This document shows positions 49,609 to 58,713 of a stretch of DNA of 64,000 bases, piece after piece. The notes beneath the pieces are model-generated. The model worked only from the letters and a program-made list of their open reading frames with translations. It searched no databases and was not told the DNA's origin. The translations under genes were made by a program, and so were the position numbers. Numbering within the stretch: position 1 is the stretch's first letter; each line of letters opens with the position of its first letter. The stretch is from positions 1 to 64,000 of the forward strand of contig JAJEDY010000091.1 in assembly GCA_022821275.1 (NCBI GenBank), read 5' to 3'. Source of the DNA: Candidatus Latescibacterota bacterium (GTDB lineage Bacteria > Latescibacterota > UBA2968).

Positions 49609-51081
49609 GTGAAAAAACTTTTTCGAATTGCAATAATGATCACCGCCATCCCTTCAGTCGCCCTATCGCAGTTCTTACCCGACCTGACTGCGCTGAGCGA
49701 AACGATTAAGCCACAAGTATCGTCAATTCGATCGCTCAACTTTGTCCAGCCATTCACAATACGCTATCAGACAAACGCGGAAATCGCCGCCTTCTTAAAT
49801 GAACAGTTCAATGAATCTGTACCGCTAATAACTCGCCAAAACTACGATCTGTTTATCCGCGTCCTCGGATTGCACCGCGGCGGTATCCCTTTCGACTTCG
49901 AAGCGATGAAAAGGACCTTGCTGGAACAGGTTGGAGCCTATTACGATCCCGCAACACGTTCTGTCAACTTCCCGATAGGATCAATTTCCCCACAAATGCT
50001 TCGAGTGATTATAGCACATGAACTCACGCATGTGCTACAGGACCAGCACTTTGGACTCGACCGCTTGCAAAACAGCGCGACAAACAGCGATCAATTATTA
50101 GCCCATCAAGCTCTGGCCGAAGGGGACGCGACGCTGGTGGAATTCCTCTGGTCTTTTGATCGCGCAGGACAAGTGGTATCAGATGCAGAACTACAGCGAA
50201 TCATAAACAATATTATCAACACGGCCGTCAATGAAACGGACGAAATCCCCGATTTTCTATTTGAACAGCAAATTGGAATCTATTTCCGTGGGCTGGCCTT
50301 TGTATTTGAGTTGAAAAAACGCGGGGGTTGGGCAACAGTGAATCGCGCGTACACCACTCCGCCAATGTCGATGGAACACATCCTTCACCCGAACAAATAC
50401 TTCTCAGGGGAATCCTTCGAAGAGATCGCGCTTCCAAATTTGGCAAATGAACCCTTCGCAGGAGATTGGGAATTACTGGATCGGGATACACTCGGCGAAC
50501 TGGGCCTCAGAATCATCTTCAATACCTTTGATGTCAATACCCCATCACACTCGGCAGCCGCTGGCTGGCATGGCGACCAGTATGTCGTCCTCCAACACCG
50601 CCAGGATAATACACCCGCTCTCGTCCTATTCACGACCTGGGATACGGAACGGGACGCGACAGAGTTCAAGACCGCCTATGAAGACGTGCTCGCAATTAAA
50701 CGACGCGGATCCACAGACTTCAGAATTGAGCAACAAGGGACAGATGTGTTAATCTCTGAATCGTCTCGGGATCTCGACCTGTTATTTGCGTACCTCGAAA
50801 AAGTTCGCTTCACCCCCACAGTCGCGCTCGAAGGCTTCGATTTTGACGGCAACCTCGTGATCGGCTTCTCAGACTTCCTCCTATTCGCCGCCCACTTTGG
50901 CAAGACCAGTTCGGATCCGGAATTTGACCCGCGATTCGACATCGATTCAGATGGCATAGTCGGCTTCTCGGACTTCCTCGCATTCGCCTCTGCTTTTGGG
51001 AAACAAATTACGCGCAACTCAAAACCCGCTGTCGTGATTGACCCTCACATTATCTACCGCACGTTGGGATTTGTCAGATAA
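49609..51081 (+). CDS. Secreted metallopeptidase with paired EF-hand/dockerin-like repeats
   Basis: 490 aa from a GTG start (GGAG upstream). Signal peptide about 1-20. Zinc motif HELTH at 137-141 (VIIAHELTHVLQDQHFG) with a third ligand in LAEGDAT (E171), a gluzincin pattern. Residues about 406-465 hold two dockerin-like repeats: DFDGNLVIGFSDFLLFAAHFG and DIDSDGIVGFSDFLAFASAFG, each with a D-x-D/N-x-D-G calcium loop. Such C-terminal pairs recur on exported proteins of related environmental bacteria and may act in surface attachment. It is embedded in a sugar ABC operon, which is odd for a protease. Catalytic family beyond the zinc site is not recognised. Confidence 0.85.
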   Translation: MKKLFRIAIMITAIPSVALSQFLPDLTALSETIKPQVSSIRSLNFVQPFTIRYQTNAEIAAFLNEQFNESVPLITRQNYDLFIRVLGLHRGGIPFDFEAMKRTLLEQVGAYYDPATRSVNFPIGSISPQMLRVIIAHELTHVLQDQHFGLDRLQNSATNSDQLLAHQALAEGDATLVEFLWSFDRAGQVVSDAELQRIINNIINTAVNETDEIPDFLFEQQIGIYFRGLAFVFELKKRGGWATVNRAYTTPPMSMEHILHPNKYFSGESFEEIALPNLANEPFAGDWELLDRDTLGELGLRIIFNTFDVNTPSHSAAAGWHGDQYVVLQHRQDNTPALVLFTTWDTERDATEFKTAYEDVLAIKRRGSTDFRIEQQGTDVLISESSRDLDLLFAYLEKVRFTPTVALEGFDFDGNLVIGFSDFLLFAAHFGKTSSDPEFDPRFDIDSDGIVGFSDFLAFASAFGKQITRNSKPAVVIDPHIIYRTLGFVR

Positions 51082-51101
51082 AGCGGTCAGGCATATTCTC
51101 T

Positions 51102-52595
51102 ATGTCCATTCCCAAACATCCGCGCTTTGCCATGCGCGGCATTCGCAAAACCTTTGGCGCGACCATTGCGCTCGACAATGTCGATTTTGTCGTTTCACCC
51201 GGGGAAATCCACGCCCTCATCGGTGAAAATGGCGCGGGCAAAAGCACCCTGATGAAAGTGCTATCGGGAGCCTTGCAACCCGATGCCGGGGAAATGACCG
51301 TTGACGAATCGCCCTTCGCACCTGCCAATCCCCTCCAGGCGCGACAGCAGGGCGTGGTCATGATCTATCAAGAACTCTCCCTCGCGCCCCATCTAACCGT
51401 TGTGGAAAACGTCCTCCTCGGAATGGAAATCACGCGACGCGGGTTATTGCAAAAATTGGACATGCACGCCCTGGTTCAAAACGCGCTGACAGCACTCGAC
51501 CATGCCGATATCGACCCCCACGCGCGCGTGAGCACCCTCACCATTGCCGAACGGCAAATCGTAGAAATTGCACGCGCACTATCCGTTCAATGCCGCGTCC
51601 TCGTCCTCGACGAACCCACCAGCAGCCTCACGCGCGCAGATGCCAACCGCTTATTTCGCGTGATGCAACGCCTGAAAGCGCGAAATTTGGCAATCGTCTA
51701 TATCTCGCATTTCCTCGAAGAAATCAAAGAAGTCGCCGACCAATTCACAGTTCTGAGAGATGGGAAAAAGGCTGGCAACGGTCTGGTCGCTCCAACCCCC
51801 ATACCCGACATCGTCCACCTCATGGTCGGTCGGCAAATCGACGACTTTTTTCCCCGCTCCAATCGCACACCGGGCGAGCCACTCCTCGACCTCAAAGACC
51901 TCGCTGGCGACCCTCTCCCTCACAGCGCATCCCTCGTCTTGCACCGCGGAGAAGTACTCGGTATCGGTGGACTCATCGGCGCGGGTCGCACGGAACTTTT
52001 GCGCGCCCTCTTTGGCCTCGATCCCATCCGCAAAGGCCATATCACCTTCGCGCACAACACAGTCCGCGCAACACCTGCACAGCGTCTTGCCCAGGGAATG
52101 GGATTGCTCAGCGAAGACCGCAAAGACGAGGGCCTCGCCCAGTCGATGAGTCTGACCGATAACCTCACCCTCTCGCGCTTGCCCAGAGGAATCATCTCTC
52201 CCAAAAAACTGCGCGCCATTGCCCACCAGTGGATATCTCGTCTCGGCATTCGCACATCGGGACCTGCACAACCCATTGCAGACCTCTCCGGTGGCAACCA
52301 GCAAAAAGTCGCACTCGCCCGCCTGCTCCACCACGACGTGGCGTGCCTGCTTTTGGACGAACCCACGCGCGGCATCGACATTGCCAGCAAAGCCGACATC
52401 TACCACCTGATTGACCAACTCGCAACACAGGGCAAAGCCATCCTCCTCGTAAGCAGTTACCTCCCCGAACTCCTCGGGATATGCGACCGCATCGCCGTCA
52501 TGTACCGCGGCCGCCTCGGCCCCGCGCGTCCCGTTGATCAGTGCAGCGAACACAGCCTCATGCTCGAAGCGACCGGACAGGAGGTGACCGCGTGA
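51102..52595 (+). CDS. Sugar ABC transporter ATP-binding protein (RbsA/MglA type)
   Basis: 497 aa with tandem ATPase domains. The first has GENGAGKST (about 41-49) and the second the degenerate loop GLIGAGRTEL (about 292-301), typical of RbsA/XylG/MglA. Signatures: VSTLTIAERQIVEIARAL (first) and LSGGNQQKVALARLL (second); LLLDEPTRGID is the second Walker B. Walker B of the first is LVLDEPTSSLT. It drives import with the permease downstream, whose GTG overlaps its stop. Sugar specificity is not determined. Confidence 0.96.
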   Translation: MSIPKHPRFAMRGIRKTFGATIALDNVDFVVSPGEIHALIGENGAGKSTLMKVLSGALQPDAGEMTVDESPFAPANPLQARQQGVVMIYQELSLAPHLTVVENVLLGMEITRRGLLQKLDMHALVQNALTALDHADIDPHARVSTLTIAERQIVEIARALSVQCRVLVLDEPTSSLTRADANRLFRVMQRLKARNLAIVYISHFLEEIKEVADQFTVLRDGKKAGNGLVAPTPIPDIVHLMVGRQIDDFFPRSNRTPGEPLLDLKDLAGDPLPHSASLVLHRGEVLGIGGLIGAGRTELLRALFGLDPIRKGHITFAHNTVRATPAQRLAQGMGLLSEDRKDEGLAQSMSLTDNLTLSRLPRGIISPKKLRAIAHQWISRLGIRTSGPAQPIADLSGGNQQKVALARLLHHDVACLLLDEPTRGIDIASKADIYHLIDQLATQGKAILLVSSYLPELLGICDRIAVMYRGRLGPARPVDQCSEHSLMLEATGQEVTA

Positions 52596-53530
52596 ATCAT
52601 CTCTCGCGCTTTGCCCCCTTGCTCGGCCTCTTTATGGTTTACGGACTATTCGCCATTCTCGGTCCCGACAGCTTTAGCAGCGGCCGCAACCTCGAAACCA
52701 TCGCGCGTCAAACAGCCATTGTCGGCACGGCAGCACTCGGCATGACCCTCGTCATCATCGCCGGGGGTATTGACCTCTCCGTCGGCTCCACCATAGCCCT
52801 GACCACCGTCACCATCGCCGCATCGCTCCAGGCTGGCCTGTCACCCCTTATTGCTGCGCCCATCGGCATACTCACAGGCGCGCTTTGCGGCTTAGTCAAC
52901 GGCCTGATCATCACCCGTTTTCGCGTCGTGCCTTTTATCGTCACCCTCGGCACGCTTCTGCTCGTGCGCGGCATTGCCAAAGGACTGGCAGGCGAACAAA
53001 AAATCGACGCTCCCCTCACCTATCTCATCGACCTGCTCGCAGCACTTCCGCGCGATGCGTGGTGGATATTCCCGCCCGGCGTATGGCTCCTCATCATCCT
53101 CGCCCTCCTCACGGGCGGATTCCTCGCCTATACGCGCCCGGGCAAACACATCGTCGCCATCGGCTCTAACGAAAACACCGCCCGCCTGTGCGGTATCCGC
53201 GTCGAAGCCACCAAATTACTCGTCTATGCCCTCGCTGGAACATCCGCAGGCATAGCCGGACTCCTCCAATTTTCTCGCCTCACCGTAGGCGATCCCACGG
53301 TCGCTGTGGGCCTCGAACTCGACGTTATCGCAGCCGTTGTCATCGGCGGGGGCAGCCTCTCGGGCGGCGAAGGCTCAGTACTCGGCAGCGTGGTCGGCGC
53401 CCTGATCATGACCGTCATCCGCTCAGGCTGTTCACAAATGGGCTTGCCAAATTGGGTGCAAGAAATCGTCACCGGTATTATTATCGTCATCGCCGTGGCA
53501 GTCGATAGATTGAGACATCGAGAAAGATAG
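52592..53530 (+). CDS. Sugar ABC transporter permease (RbsC type)
   Basis: 312 aa, BPD_transp_2 family with about 8-10 TM helices. Signature stretches TAALGMTLVIIAGGIDLSVGS (about 45-65) and AAVVIGGGSLSGGEGSVLGSVVGAL (split about 247-271) are characteristic. The GTG at 52592 overlaps the ATPase stop (GTGA) and has AGGAGG upstream, so it is preferred to the longer frame from 52541. It is the last gene of the transporter operon. Confidence 0.95.
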   Translation: MNHLSRFAPLLGLFMVYGLFAILGPDSFSSGRNLETIARQTAIVGTAALGMTLVIIAGGIDLSVGSTIALTTVTIAASLQAGLSPLIAAPIGILTGALCGLVNGLIITRFRVVPFIVTLGTLLLVRGIAKGLAGEQKIDAPLTYLIDLLAALPRDAWWIFPPGVWLLIILALLTGGFLAYTRPGKHIVAIGSNENTARLCGIRVEATKLLVYALAGTSAGIAGLLQFSRLTVGDPTVAVGLELDVIAAVVIGGGSLSGGEGSVLGSVVGALIMTVIRSGCSQMGLPNWVQEIVTGIIIVIAVAVDRLRHRER

Positions 53531-53663
53531 CGGATATCCACCACATCTCTGTTTTTTGCAACTTATTTTTATCACTTGAGTTAGAAAAAACATATCTTAT
53601 ATCTGCAAGGTGCAGATCCGAGCCAACGACATGGCTCATTCACCCATTACAAGGAGTACACCC

Positions 53664-54113
53664 ATGCAAACCCGACACACCCTCTCCCTCATCGCCCTTA
53701 TATTTTTCTTCATCACAGCCCCCACCTTTGCAGCCACCGTCGAAGTAGAAGGCGAAGGCACGCCAGCTTTGTACGTGGTCAAGGTGCATGCCGACTGGTG
53801 CGGCTCCTGCAAGGCACTGGTGCCCATTCTCGACGAAGTTCGAGAAACCATGTCTGCCGAGCCTGTTCTCTTTCTCACGTTGGACGTGACCGACGAAGAC
53901 CGCACCGGACAGGCCCGCCTGCTGGCCGCAGCTCTCGGCATAGAGCAACACCTCAAAACCAATAACAAGACCGGGCTGGTCCTGGTCATCAATCCCTCGG
54001 ATAAGGCCCTGCTGGAAACCCTGACCAGGGAAAACACCGCCGATGAAATGATCGGCAAAATTGAGGGCCATATTGCCGCAACTGAGGAGGAGGACGAGGA
54101 CATGGACATGTGA
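53664..54113 (+). CDS. Exported thioredoxin-like protein
   Basis: 149 aa. Signal peptide about 1-23. The redox motif is WCGSC (45-49) in VKVHADWCGSCKALVPILDEV; the fold's cis-Pro region is less clear (LVLVINPSDK). The C-terminus is strongly acidic (EEEDEDMDM). AAGGAG lies 8 bases before the ATG at 53664; the frame upstream from 53610 lacks a ribosome-binding site. It stands alone 130 bases after the sugar permease. Probably a periplasmic thiol reductase or a redox sensor; no partner is visible. Confidence 0.85.
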   Translation: MQTRHTLSLIALIFFFITAPTFAATVEVEGEGTPALYVVKVHADWCGSCKALVPILDEVRETMSAEPVLFLTLDVTDEDRTGQARLLAAALGIEQHLKTNNKTGLVLVINPSDKALLETLTRENTADEMIGKIEGHIAATEEEDEDMDM

Positions 54114-54209
54114 GGCAAGAGATCGAATTACGGTGCTCGGTCAGCAAATACTGACCGATGCACCTGAAAAATTAACTATATCAAAATTGCTACTTATCGG
54201 AATCGAAAC

Positions 54210-55487
54210 ATGAACAAAGACACCGCATTTCAAATGGGCGCCTCAAACCTGCGCTTTGGGGTGGGAACAACGCGCGAAATCGGCATGGACCTGTCCGACA
54301 TGGGCCTCAAGCGCGTCCTCGTCATTACCGATCCCAACCTCGTCGATCTGCCCCCTGTTCAAACCGCGAGAGAGAGCCTGGAATCCGAAGGCATTGAATA
54401 CGACCTGTTCGACCGCGTACGCGTGGAACCCACAGATATCTCTTTCAAAGACGCCATTGCAGTCGCCACAGAAGGCGCTTACGAAGGCTATGTGGCCATT
54501 GGGGGTGGTTCATCCATCGACACGGCAAAAGCAGCCAACTTATTTGCAACCTATCCCGACGATTTCTTTGCCTATATCAACGCGCCCATCGGCCAGGGCA
54601 AACCCGTTCCCGGCCCCGTCAAACCCCTCTTTGCCATTCCCACCACAGCCGGCACGGGAAGTGAAACCACGGGCGTAGCCATTATGGACCTCTCCGACCG
54701 CCACGTCAAAACTGGCATTGCACACCGCTATCTCAAGCCCGACCTCGCCATTGTCGATCCCGAAAACACGCGCACCATGCCGCCTTCCATCGCGGCGGCA
54801 ACCGGCCTCGACGTTCTCTGTCACGCCCTCGAATCCTTCACCGCCATCCCTTATACCGAACGCCCCAGACCCAATCGCCCAATCGAACGCCCCGCCTATC
54901 AGGGCGCCAACCCCATTTCCGACATGTGGGCGCTCAAAGCCATAGCAATGACCACGCAATACCTGCCTCGCGCAGTTCGGAACCCCGACGATGACGAAGC
55001 CCGCGCGCAAATGATCCTCGCCGCATCGCTCGCCGGTATCGGCTTTGGCAATGCCGGTGTTCACCTCTGTCACGGCATGTCGTATCCCGTCTCAGGTATG
55101 GTGCGAGACTTCAAACCCAAAGGGATGATCACTGACCACGCCACCATCCCACACGGCATGTCCGTCGTCCTCAACGCCCCTCCTGTCTTTCGCTTCACAG
55201 GCCCCGCGCAGCCTGAACGCCACCTTCGGGCAGCACAGATCATGGGCGCTGACATTTCCAATGCATCTCCCGAAGAAGCGGGCCACATCCTCGCCGATCA
55301 AGTCGTCGCAATGATGAAACAACTCGAAGTACCCAATGGCCTGTCGGCAATCGGATTCACCGAAAGCGACATCCCCGCACTCGTCGAAGGCACCCTCCCC
55401 CAACACCGCGTCACCAAACTCTCACCACGTCCCGCAGAAGCCGAAGACCTGGAGAACCTGTTCAAAGATGCAATGGTCGCATGGTGA
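54210..55487 (+). CDS. Iron-containing alcohol dehydrogenase, hydroxyacid-oxoacid transhydrogenase-like
   Basis: 425 aa group III dehydrogenase. GGGSSIDTAKAANL (about 96-109) and PTTAGTGSETTGVAI bind cofactor and substrate; metal His residues lie in LCHALES and HLCHGMSYP. Along its length it closely resembles mammalian ADHFE1: NLRFGVGTTREIGMDL, RVEPTDISFKDAI, RPAYQGANPISDMWA, AVRNPDDDEARA, GIGFGNAGVHLCHGMSYP and TLPQHRVTKLSPRP all have counterparts. ADHFE1 converts 4-hydroxybutyrate with 2-oxoglutarate to succinate semialdehyde and 2-hydroxyglutarate; that reaction is inferred here. A sodium/solute symporter gene follows. Confidence 0.92.
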   Translation: MNKDTAFQMGASNLRFGVGTTREIGMDLSDMGLKRVLVITDPNLVDLPPVQTARESLESEGIEYDLFDRVRVEPTDISFKDAIAVATEGAYEGYVAIGGGSSIDTAKAANLFATYPDDFFAYINAPIGQGKPVPGPVKPLFAIPTTAGTGSETTGVAIMDLSDRHVKTGIAHRYLKPDLAIVDPENTRTMPPSIAAATGLDVLCHALESFTAIPYTERPRPNRPIERPAYQGANPISDMWALKAIAMTTQYLPRAVRNPDDDEARAQMILAASLAGIGFGNAGVHLCHGMSYPVSGMVRDFKPKGMITDHATIPHGMSVVLNAPPVFRFTGPAQPERHLRAAQIMGADISNASPEEAGHILADQVVAMMKQLEVPNGLSAIGFTESDIPALVEGTLPQHRVTKLSPRPAEAEDLENLFKDAMVAW

Positions 55488-55572
55488 AATCAAAGGTTGC
55501 CATTCTGTTTCCGAAATATTATGATGTAAGCACCAACAGCATCGATATACAGGGATAACAGGAGGGCTTTTC

Positions 55573-57456
55573 GTGGACGCTAAACTAATCTGGCTTTTTG
55601 CTTTTGTGGGACTTTACTGGGCTTATTGCCTCTTCTGGGGTGTCAGAGGTGCCATTTCTTCGCGCACATCAACCGATTACTTCGTGGCCGGACGCACCAT
55701 TGGCTTATGGGTATTTGTCCTTGCGGCCACCGCCACCAGCTTTTCCGGCTGGACCTTTGTAGGACACCCTGGCAAAATCCTCATCGATGGCCTGCCCTAC
55801 GCATTTGCCTCCTTCTATGCGCTCACAATTCCCTTTACTGGCGTGCTCTTTTTGCGCCGCCAATGGGTCGTAGGACGAGCCTTTGAACACATTACCCCCG
55901 GCGAAATGTACACCACCTACTACGGTGGTAATGCCATGCGCCTGCTCACAGTTCTCGTAGCCTTCCTCTTTTCAGTACCTTATCTCGGCGTACAACTCCG
56001 CGCCTCTGGCGACCTCTTTCACGTACTCACCGACGGCATGATCGGCATTGAAATAGGTATGTTCGCCCTCTCTGCCATTGTTATGATCTACGTCGCATCC
56101 GGCGGTCTTCGCTCCGTAGCCTATGTTGACTGCGCCCAATGCGTCTTGCTCGCCCTCGGCATTATCATCCTGGGCGGCATCGCCATCAGCTTTGCAGGCG
56201 GTTGGGGCGGGTTTACCGACGGCCTTGCAGCCTATGTCAAACAAGACCTCGCATCGGGTCAAAAACTCACCCCCGCCGGCCACTCAAACATCGTAGCTAT
56301 GCCGGGAACTATCCAGGCCGTATCTTCAGGAGCCGAAGCACAGGGCAGCGTGTGGACCGGCATGATGTGTCTCACCTACATGTTCGCGCTCATGGGCATT
56401 CAATCCTCACCCGCCTTTTCCATGTGGTGCTTCTCCAACAAAACCAGCGAACCCTTCCGCTGGCAGCAAGTCGTGGCATCCTCGATTATCATCGGCATCA
56501 TCCTCTTCACCTTCACCATCTTTCAGGGCATTGGGGGCAACATCCTCATCGCAAACGGCATCTTTGAATCCGCCAATGACAAAAACCTCGTTCCCCAACT
56601 CATCAACCTGCTCACCGACTCGGCTCCCTGGCTCGTTGGCCTGCTCGCGGTTTGTGCCCTCGCCGCAATGCAATCCACCGGAGCCGCCTACATGTCCACC
56701 TTCTCGGGCATGGTCACCCGCGACCTCTACAAACAGTACGTCGCCCCCGACGCATCGGACAGCGTGCAAAAACTCTGTGGGCGCATCTTCGTCATCGTCG
56801 TCACAGTGGTCGCGCTCTTTGTCGCCGCGCAATTCACCGGAGCCATCGTCATGCTCGGCGGCCTGGCCGTTGCCTACGGCTTCCAGATGTACCCGGCCCT
56901 CATGGGGGTATGCTACTTTCCCTGGCTCACCCGCAAAGGCGTAGTCTGGGGCCTTGTTGCCGGCCTTATTGCCGTCACCTTGACCGACCGCACAGTGGCC
57001 GTATTTGGACTGCCCTGGGGCGCATTCCCCCTCACCATTCACAGCGCGGGCTGGGGTATCTTCGCCAATTTGATCATTGCCCTGCTCGTCTCAAAACTTG
57101 CCTCGGAAAACAACGGAGAACGCGAAAAACGCCAAAAACACCACGCTTTCATCCAGGCCGTCTCTGGCCTCACCGACGACCAGAAGAAATGGGTGACACC
57201 GGCATGGATTCTCACAGTTTTGTGGTTCCTCATCGGATTCGGACCTTTTGCCACGGTTGGCAACACCCTATTTTCAGATCCCAATACCCCGGCCACCTGG
57301 GCACCTTTTGGCTTGCCCTCACTCTGGGTCTGGCAACTCATCATGCTGCTCTTCGGCATCTTCGTCATGTGGATGCTCGCCTTCAAAGTCGGCCTCTCCA
57401 AACCCGTTCCGATTGAAGATGTGACCTCGCAGCGCGAAGCGTTTTACAAAAAATAA
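55573..57456 (+). CDS. Sodium/solute symporter (SSS family)
   Basis: 627 aa with about 13-14 hydrophobic segments. Start GTG with AGGAGG 7 bases before. Family marks: TDYFVAGRTIGLWVFVLAATATSFSG (split, about 35-60), GGLRSVAYVDCAQCVLL (about 177-193) and the substrate-region helix ALAAMQSTGAAYMSTFSGMVTRDLY. Related proteins carry carboxylates, choline-like compounds or sugars. The gene is adjacent to the hydroxyacid dehydrogenase, so a hydroxy acid could be its substrate (inference). A hairpin follows the stop. Confidence 0.93.
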   Translation: MDAKLIWLFAFVGLYWAYCLFWGVRGAISSRTSTDYFVAGRTIGLWVFVLAATATSFSGWTFVGHPGKILIDGLPYAFASFYALTIPFTGVLFLRRQWVVGRAFEHITPGEMYTTYYGGNAMRLLTVLVAFLFSVPYLGVQLRASGDLFHVLTDGMIGIEIGMFALSAIVMIYVASGGLRSVAYVDCAQCVLLALGIIILGGIAISFAGGWGGFTDGLAAYVKQDLASGQKLTPAGHSNIVAMPGTIQAVSSGAEAQGSVWTGMMCLTYMFALMGIQSSPAFSMWCFSNKTSEPFRWQQVVASSIIIGIILFTFTIFQGIGGNILIANGIFESANDKNLVPQLINLLTDSAPWLVGLLAVCALAAMQSTGAAYMSTFSGMVTRDLYKQYVAPDASDSVQKLCGRIFVIVVTVVALFVAAQFTGAIVMLGGLAVAYGFQMYPALMGVCYFPWLTRKGVVWGLVAGLIAVTLTDRTVAVFGLPWGAFPLTIHSAGWGIFANLIIALLVSKLASENNGEREKRQKHHAFIQAVSGLTDDQKKWVTPAWILTVLWFLIGFGPFATVGNTLFSDPNTPATWAPFGLPSLWVWQLIMLLFGIFVMWMLAFKVGLSKPVPIEDVTSQREAFYKK

Positions 57457-57458
57457 AA

Positions 57459-57488
57459 AGAGCATTGGTGGATAATCCACCGATGCTC
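57459..57488. terminator. Hairpin after symporter gene
   Basis: GAGCATTGGTGGA (57460-57472) pairs with TCCACCGATGCTC (57475-57487) with one wobble. There is no T run on the plus side; an A-rich stretch precedes it. Terminator function in the plus direction is uncertain. Confidence 0.45.
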
Positions 57489-57506
57489 CTATATGGAGAT
57501 AGACGA

Positions 57507-57719
57507 ATGTCAAAGCATCACATCCCCCTAAAGTTGGATAAAACAGCACTTTCTATAGGATCACTCTCCGATACTTCGGAAGAACGTACATATTGGCTTA
57601 CTCAAACACCTCGCGAACGCCTGAAGCAAATCGAAATCCTTCGCCGGATCAATTATGGAAATCGAGCTACCAGACGACTTCAAAGAGTTCTTGAAGTTGC
57701 TCAACGAACATGGCGTTGA
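57507..57719 (+). CDS. Small antitoxin-like protein paired with DUF6036-type nucleotidyltransferase
   Basis: 70 aa. The part YWLTQTPRERLKQIEILRRINYGNRATRRLQRVLEV matches the small conserved protein that commonly precedes DUF6036-type nucleotidyltransferases. GGAG lies 8 bases before the ATG. It overlaps the next gene by 65 bases in another frame. Likely one half of a two-gene toxin-antitoxin or defence module; which half is protective is not known. Confidence 0.75.
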   Translation: MSKHHIPLKLDKTALSIGSLSDTSEERTYWLTQTPRERLKQIEILRRINYGNRATRRLQRVLEVAQRTWR

Positions 57720-58101
57720 ATATCTCTTGATTGGTGGCTATGCTGTCGGTTATTACGGCTACCCACGAGCCACTAACGATCTGGATATTTGGATTGCAGT
57801 CCATCCTCAAAATGCCGAACGCCTGATCGCTGTCCTGCAAGCCTTTGGATTCCCCACATCCGATCTATTTACAAATATATTTCTCAATGAAGAAGACATC
57901 ATTCGCATGGGCGTTCCTCCAATGCGTATTGAAATTATTCCATCTATCTCTGGTGTTGATTTTGATACGTGCTATGCAGAACGCATCGTCGATATCATAG
58001 ATGAAATTCAAGTTAATCTAATCAGTCTTGAACACTTAAAGGCGAATAAAAAAGCGAGCGGAAGATTCAAAGACCTCGACGATTTAGAACACCTTCCGTG
58101 A
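57655..58101 (+). CDS. Nucleotidyltransferase-fold protein (DUF6036/AbiEii-like)
   Basis: 148 aa. VEYLLIGGYAVGYYGYPRATNDLDIWI (split, about 20-46) carries the GG-x-A-x9-D-x-D core of minimal nucleotidyltransferases. A third acidic residue lies near RIEIIPSISGVDF. It begins inside the preceding small gene, so expression is coupled. Typical effectors of this fold add nucleotides to tRNA or proteins. A minus-strand hairpin terminator follows and does not terminate this gene. Confidence 0.85.
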   Translation: MEIELPDDFKEFLKLLNEHGVEYLLIGGYAVGYYGYPRATNDLDIWIAVHPQNAERLIAVLQAFGFPTSDLFTNIFLNEEDIIRMGVPPMRIEIIPSISGVDFDTCYAERIVDIIDEIQVNLISLEHLKANKKASGRFKDLDDLEHLP

Positions 58102-58120
58102 AAATTTCGAACCCTAAAAA

Positions 58121-58149
58121 AACGCCATCGGCGATTTGCCGATGGCGTT
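58121..58149 (-). terminator. Terminator of the minus-strand HEPN/MNT operon
   Basis: Perfect 12-bp stem AACGCCATCGGC (58121-58132) with GCCGATGGCGTT (58138-58149), loop GATTT. An A7 run at 58116-58122 becomes a U tract when read on the minus strand. It is about 170 bases downstream of the HEPN gene. The interval 58150-58317 contains nothing else recognised. Confidence 0.7.
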
Positions 58150-58317
58150 AGTACTGAATCTAGTGGTCGTTCCCATAACTTCGCGTGAAGCTTGCGAAGG
58201 TTCAGGAGCAGGGATATTTTAGACATCTGTCCACATACAGTTGAAAAAGCCGGTCACGTTTTAGACCTCCCGCCGAGATACCGGGCTAAGCTATGTTCTG
58301 GTCCATTGGCTGGTAAT

Positions 58318-58713
58318 CTATTCACCAACTTTATTTTTTACAAGAGACATAATTTTTTCAGCGACCTTCAGAGTAGAATGGGCGTCTTCCCGAGATGGAT
58401 CCACAAAATCGCCGGGATAGCGCACATCAACACCATAAGCCGAAAGCTCTGCACACGCTTCCCGAAAGCATGCCAGTGCTGCCAGTAAATCAATTGACAT
58501 ATCCAACAACGCAATCACATCATGGGTGTAAGGAAACACAATACCATTTGCTGTCAACAGTGCTTTTAGAGACTTTTCAACTGCCTGCTGGGCATGAAAA
58601 CACGGCGTGTCGGTTGGACCATCTTCTAATGCCAAGGTTTGCCGCGCCGTGATCACATCGTTTTCAGCTTTTTTAAGCCACTGGCGCGCAAACTCCGTCT
58701 GGGGATCGCTCAT
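58318..58713 (-). CDS. HEPN domain protein
   Basis: 131 aa all-helical HEPN protein. FARQWLKKAENDVITARQTL and CFHAQQAVEKSLKALLTANGI (residues about 38-58) are typical; YTHDVIALL follows. The RNase motif R-x4-6-H is not clearly present, so it may be a non-catalytic or modified type. It overlaps the end of the nucleotidyltransferase gene by 41 bases. MNT-HEPN pairs form toxin-antitoxin modules where MNT modifies and inactivates HEPN. The pair ends at the perfect minus-strand hairpin downstream. Confidence 0.88.
   Translation of the reverse strand: MSDPQTEFARQWLKKAENDVITARQTLALEDGPTDTPCFHAQQAVEKSLKALLTANGIVFPYTHDVIALLDMSIDLLAALACFREACAELSAYGVDVRYPGDFVDPSREDAHSTLKVAEKIMSLVKNKVGE

Noticed and set aside
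51651-52553. 300-aa minus-strand frame opposite the sugar ATPase
   Set aside because: Antisense shadow of a clearly coding gene with high third-position GC; no motif of its own.
56652-57416. 254-aa plus-strand frame within the symporter
   Set aside because: His/Arg/Pro-rich shadow frame inside the symporter gene.
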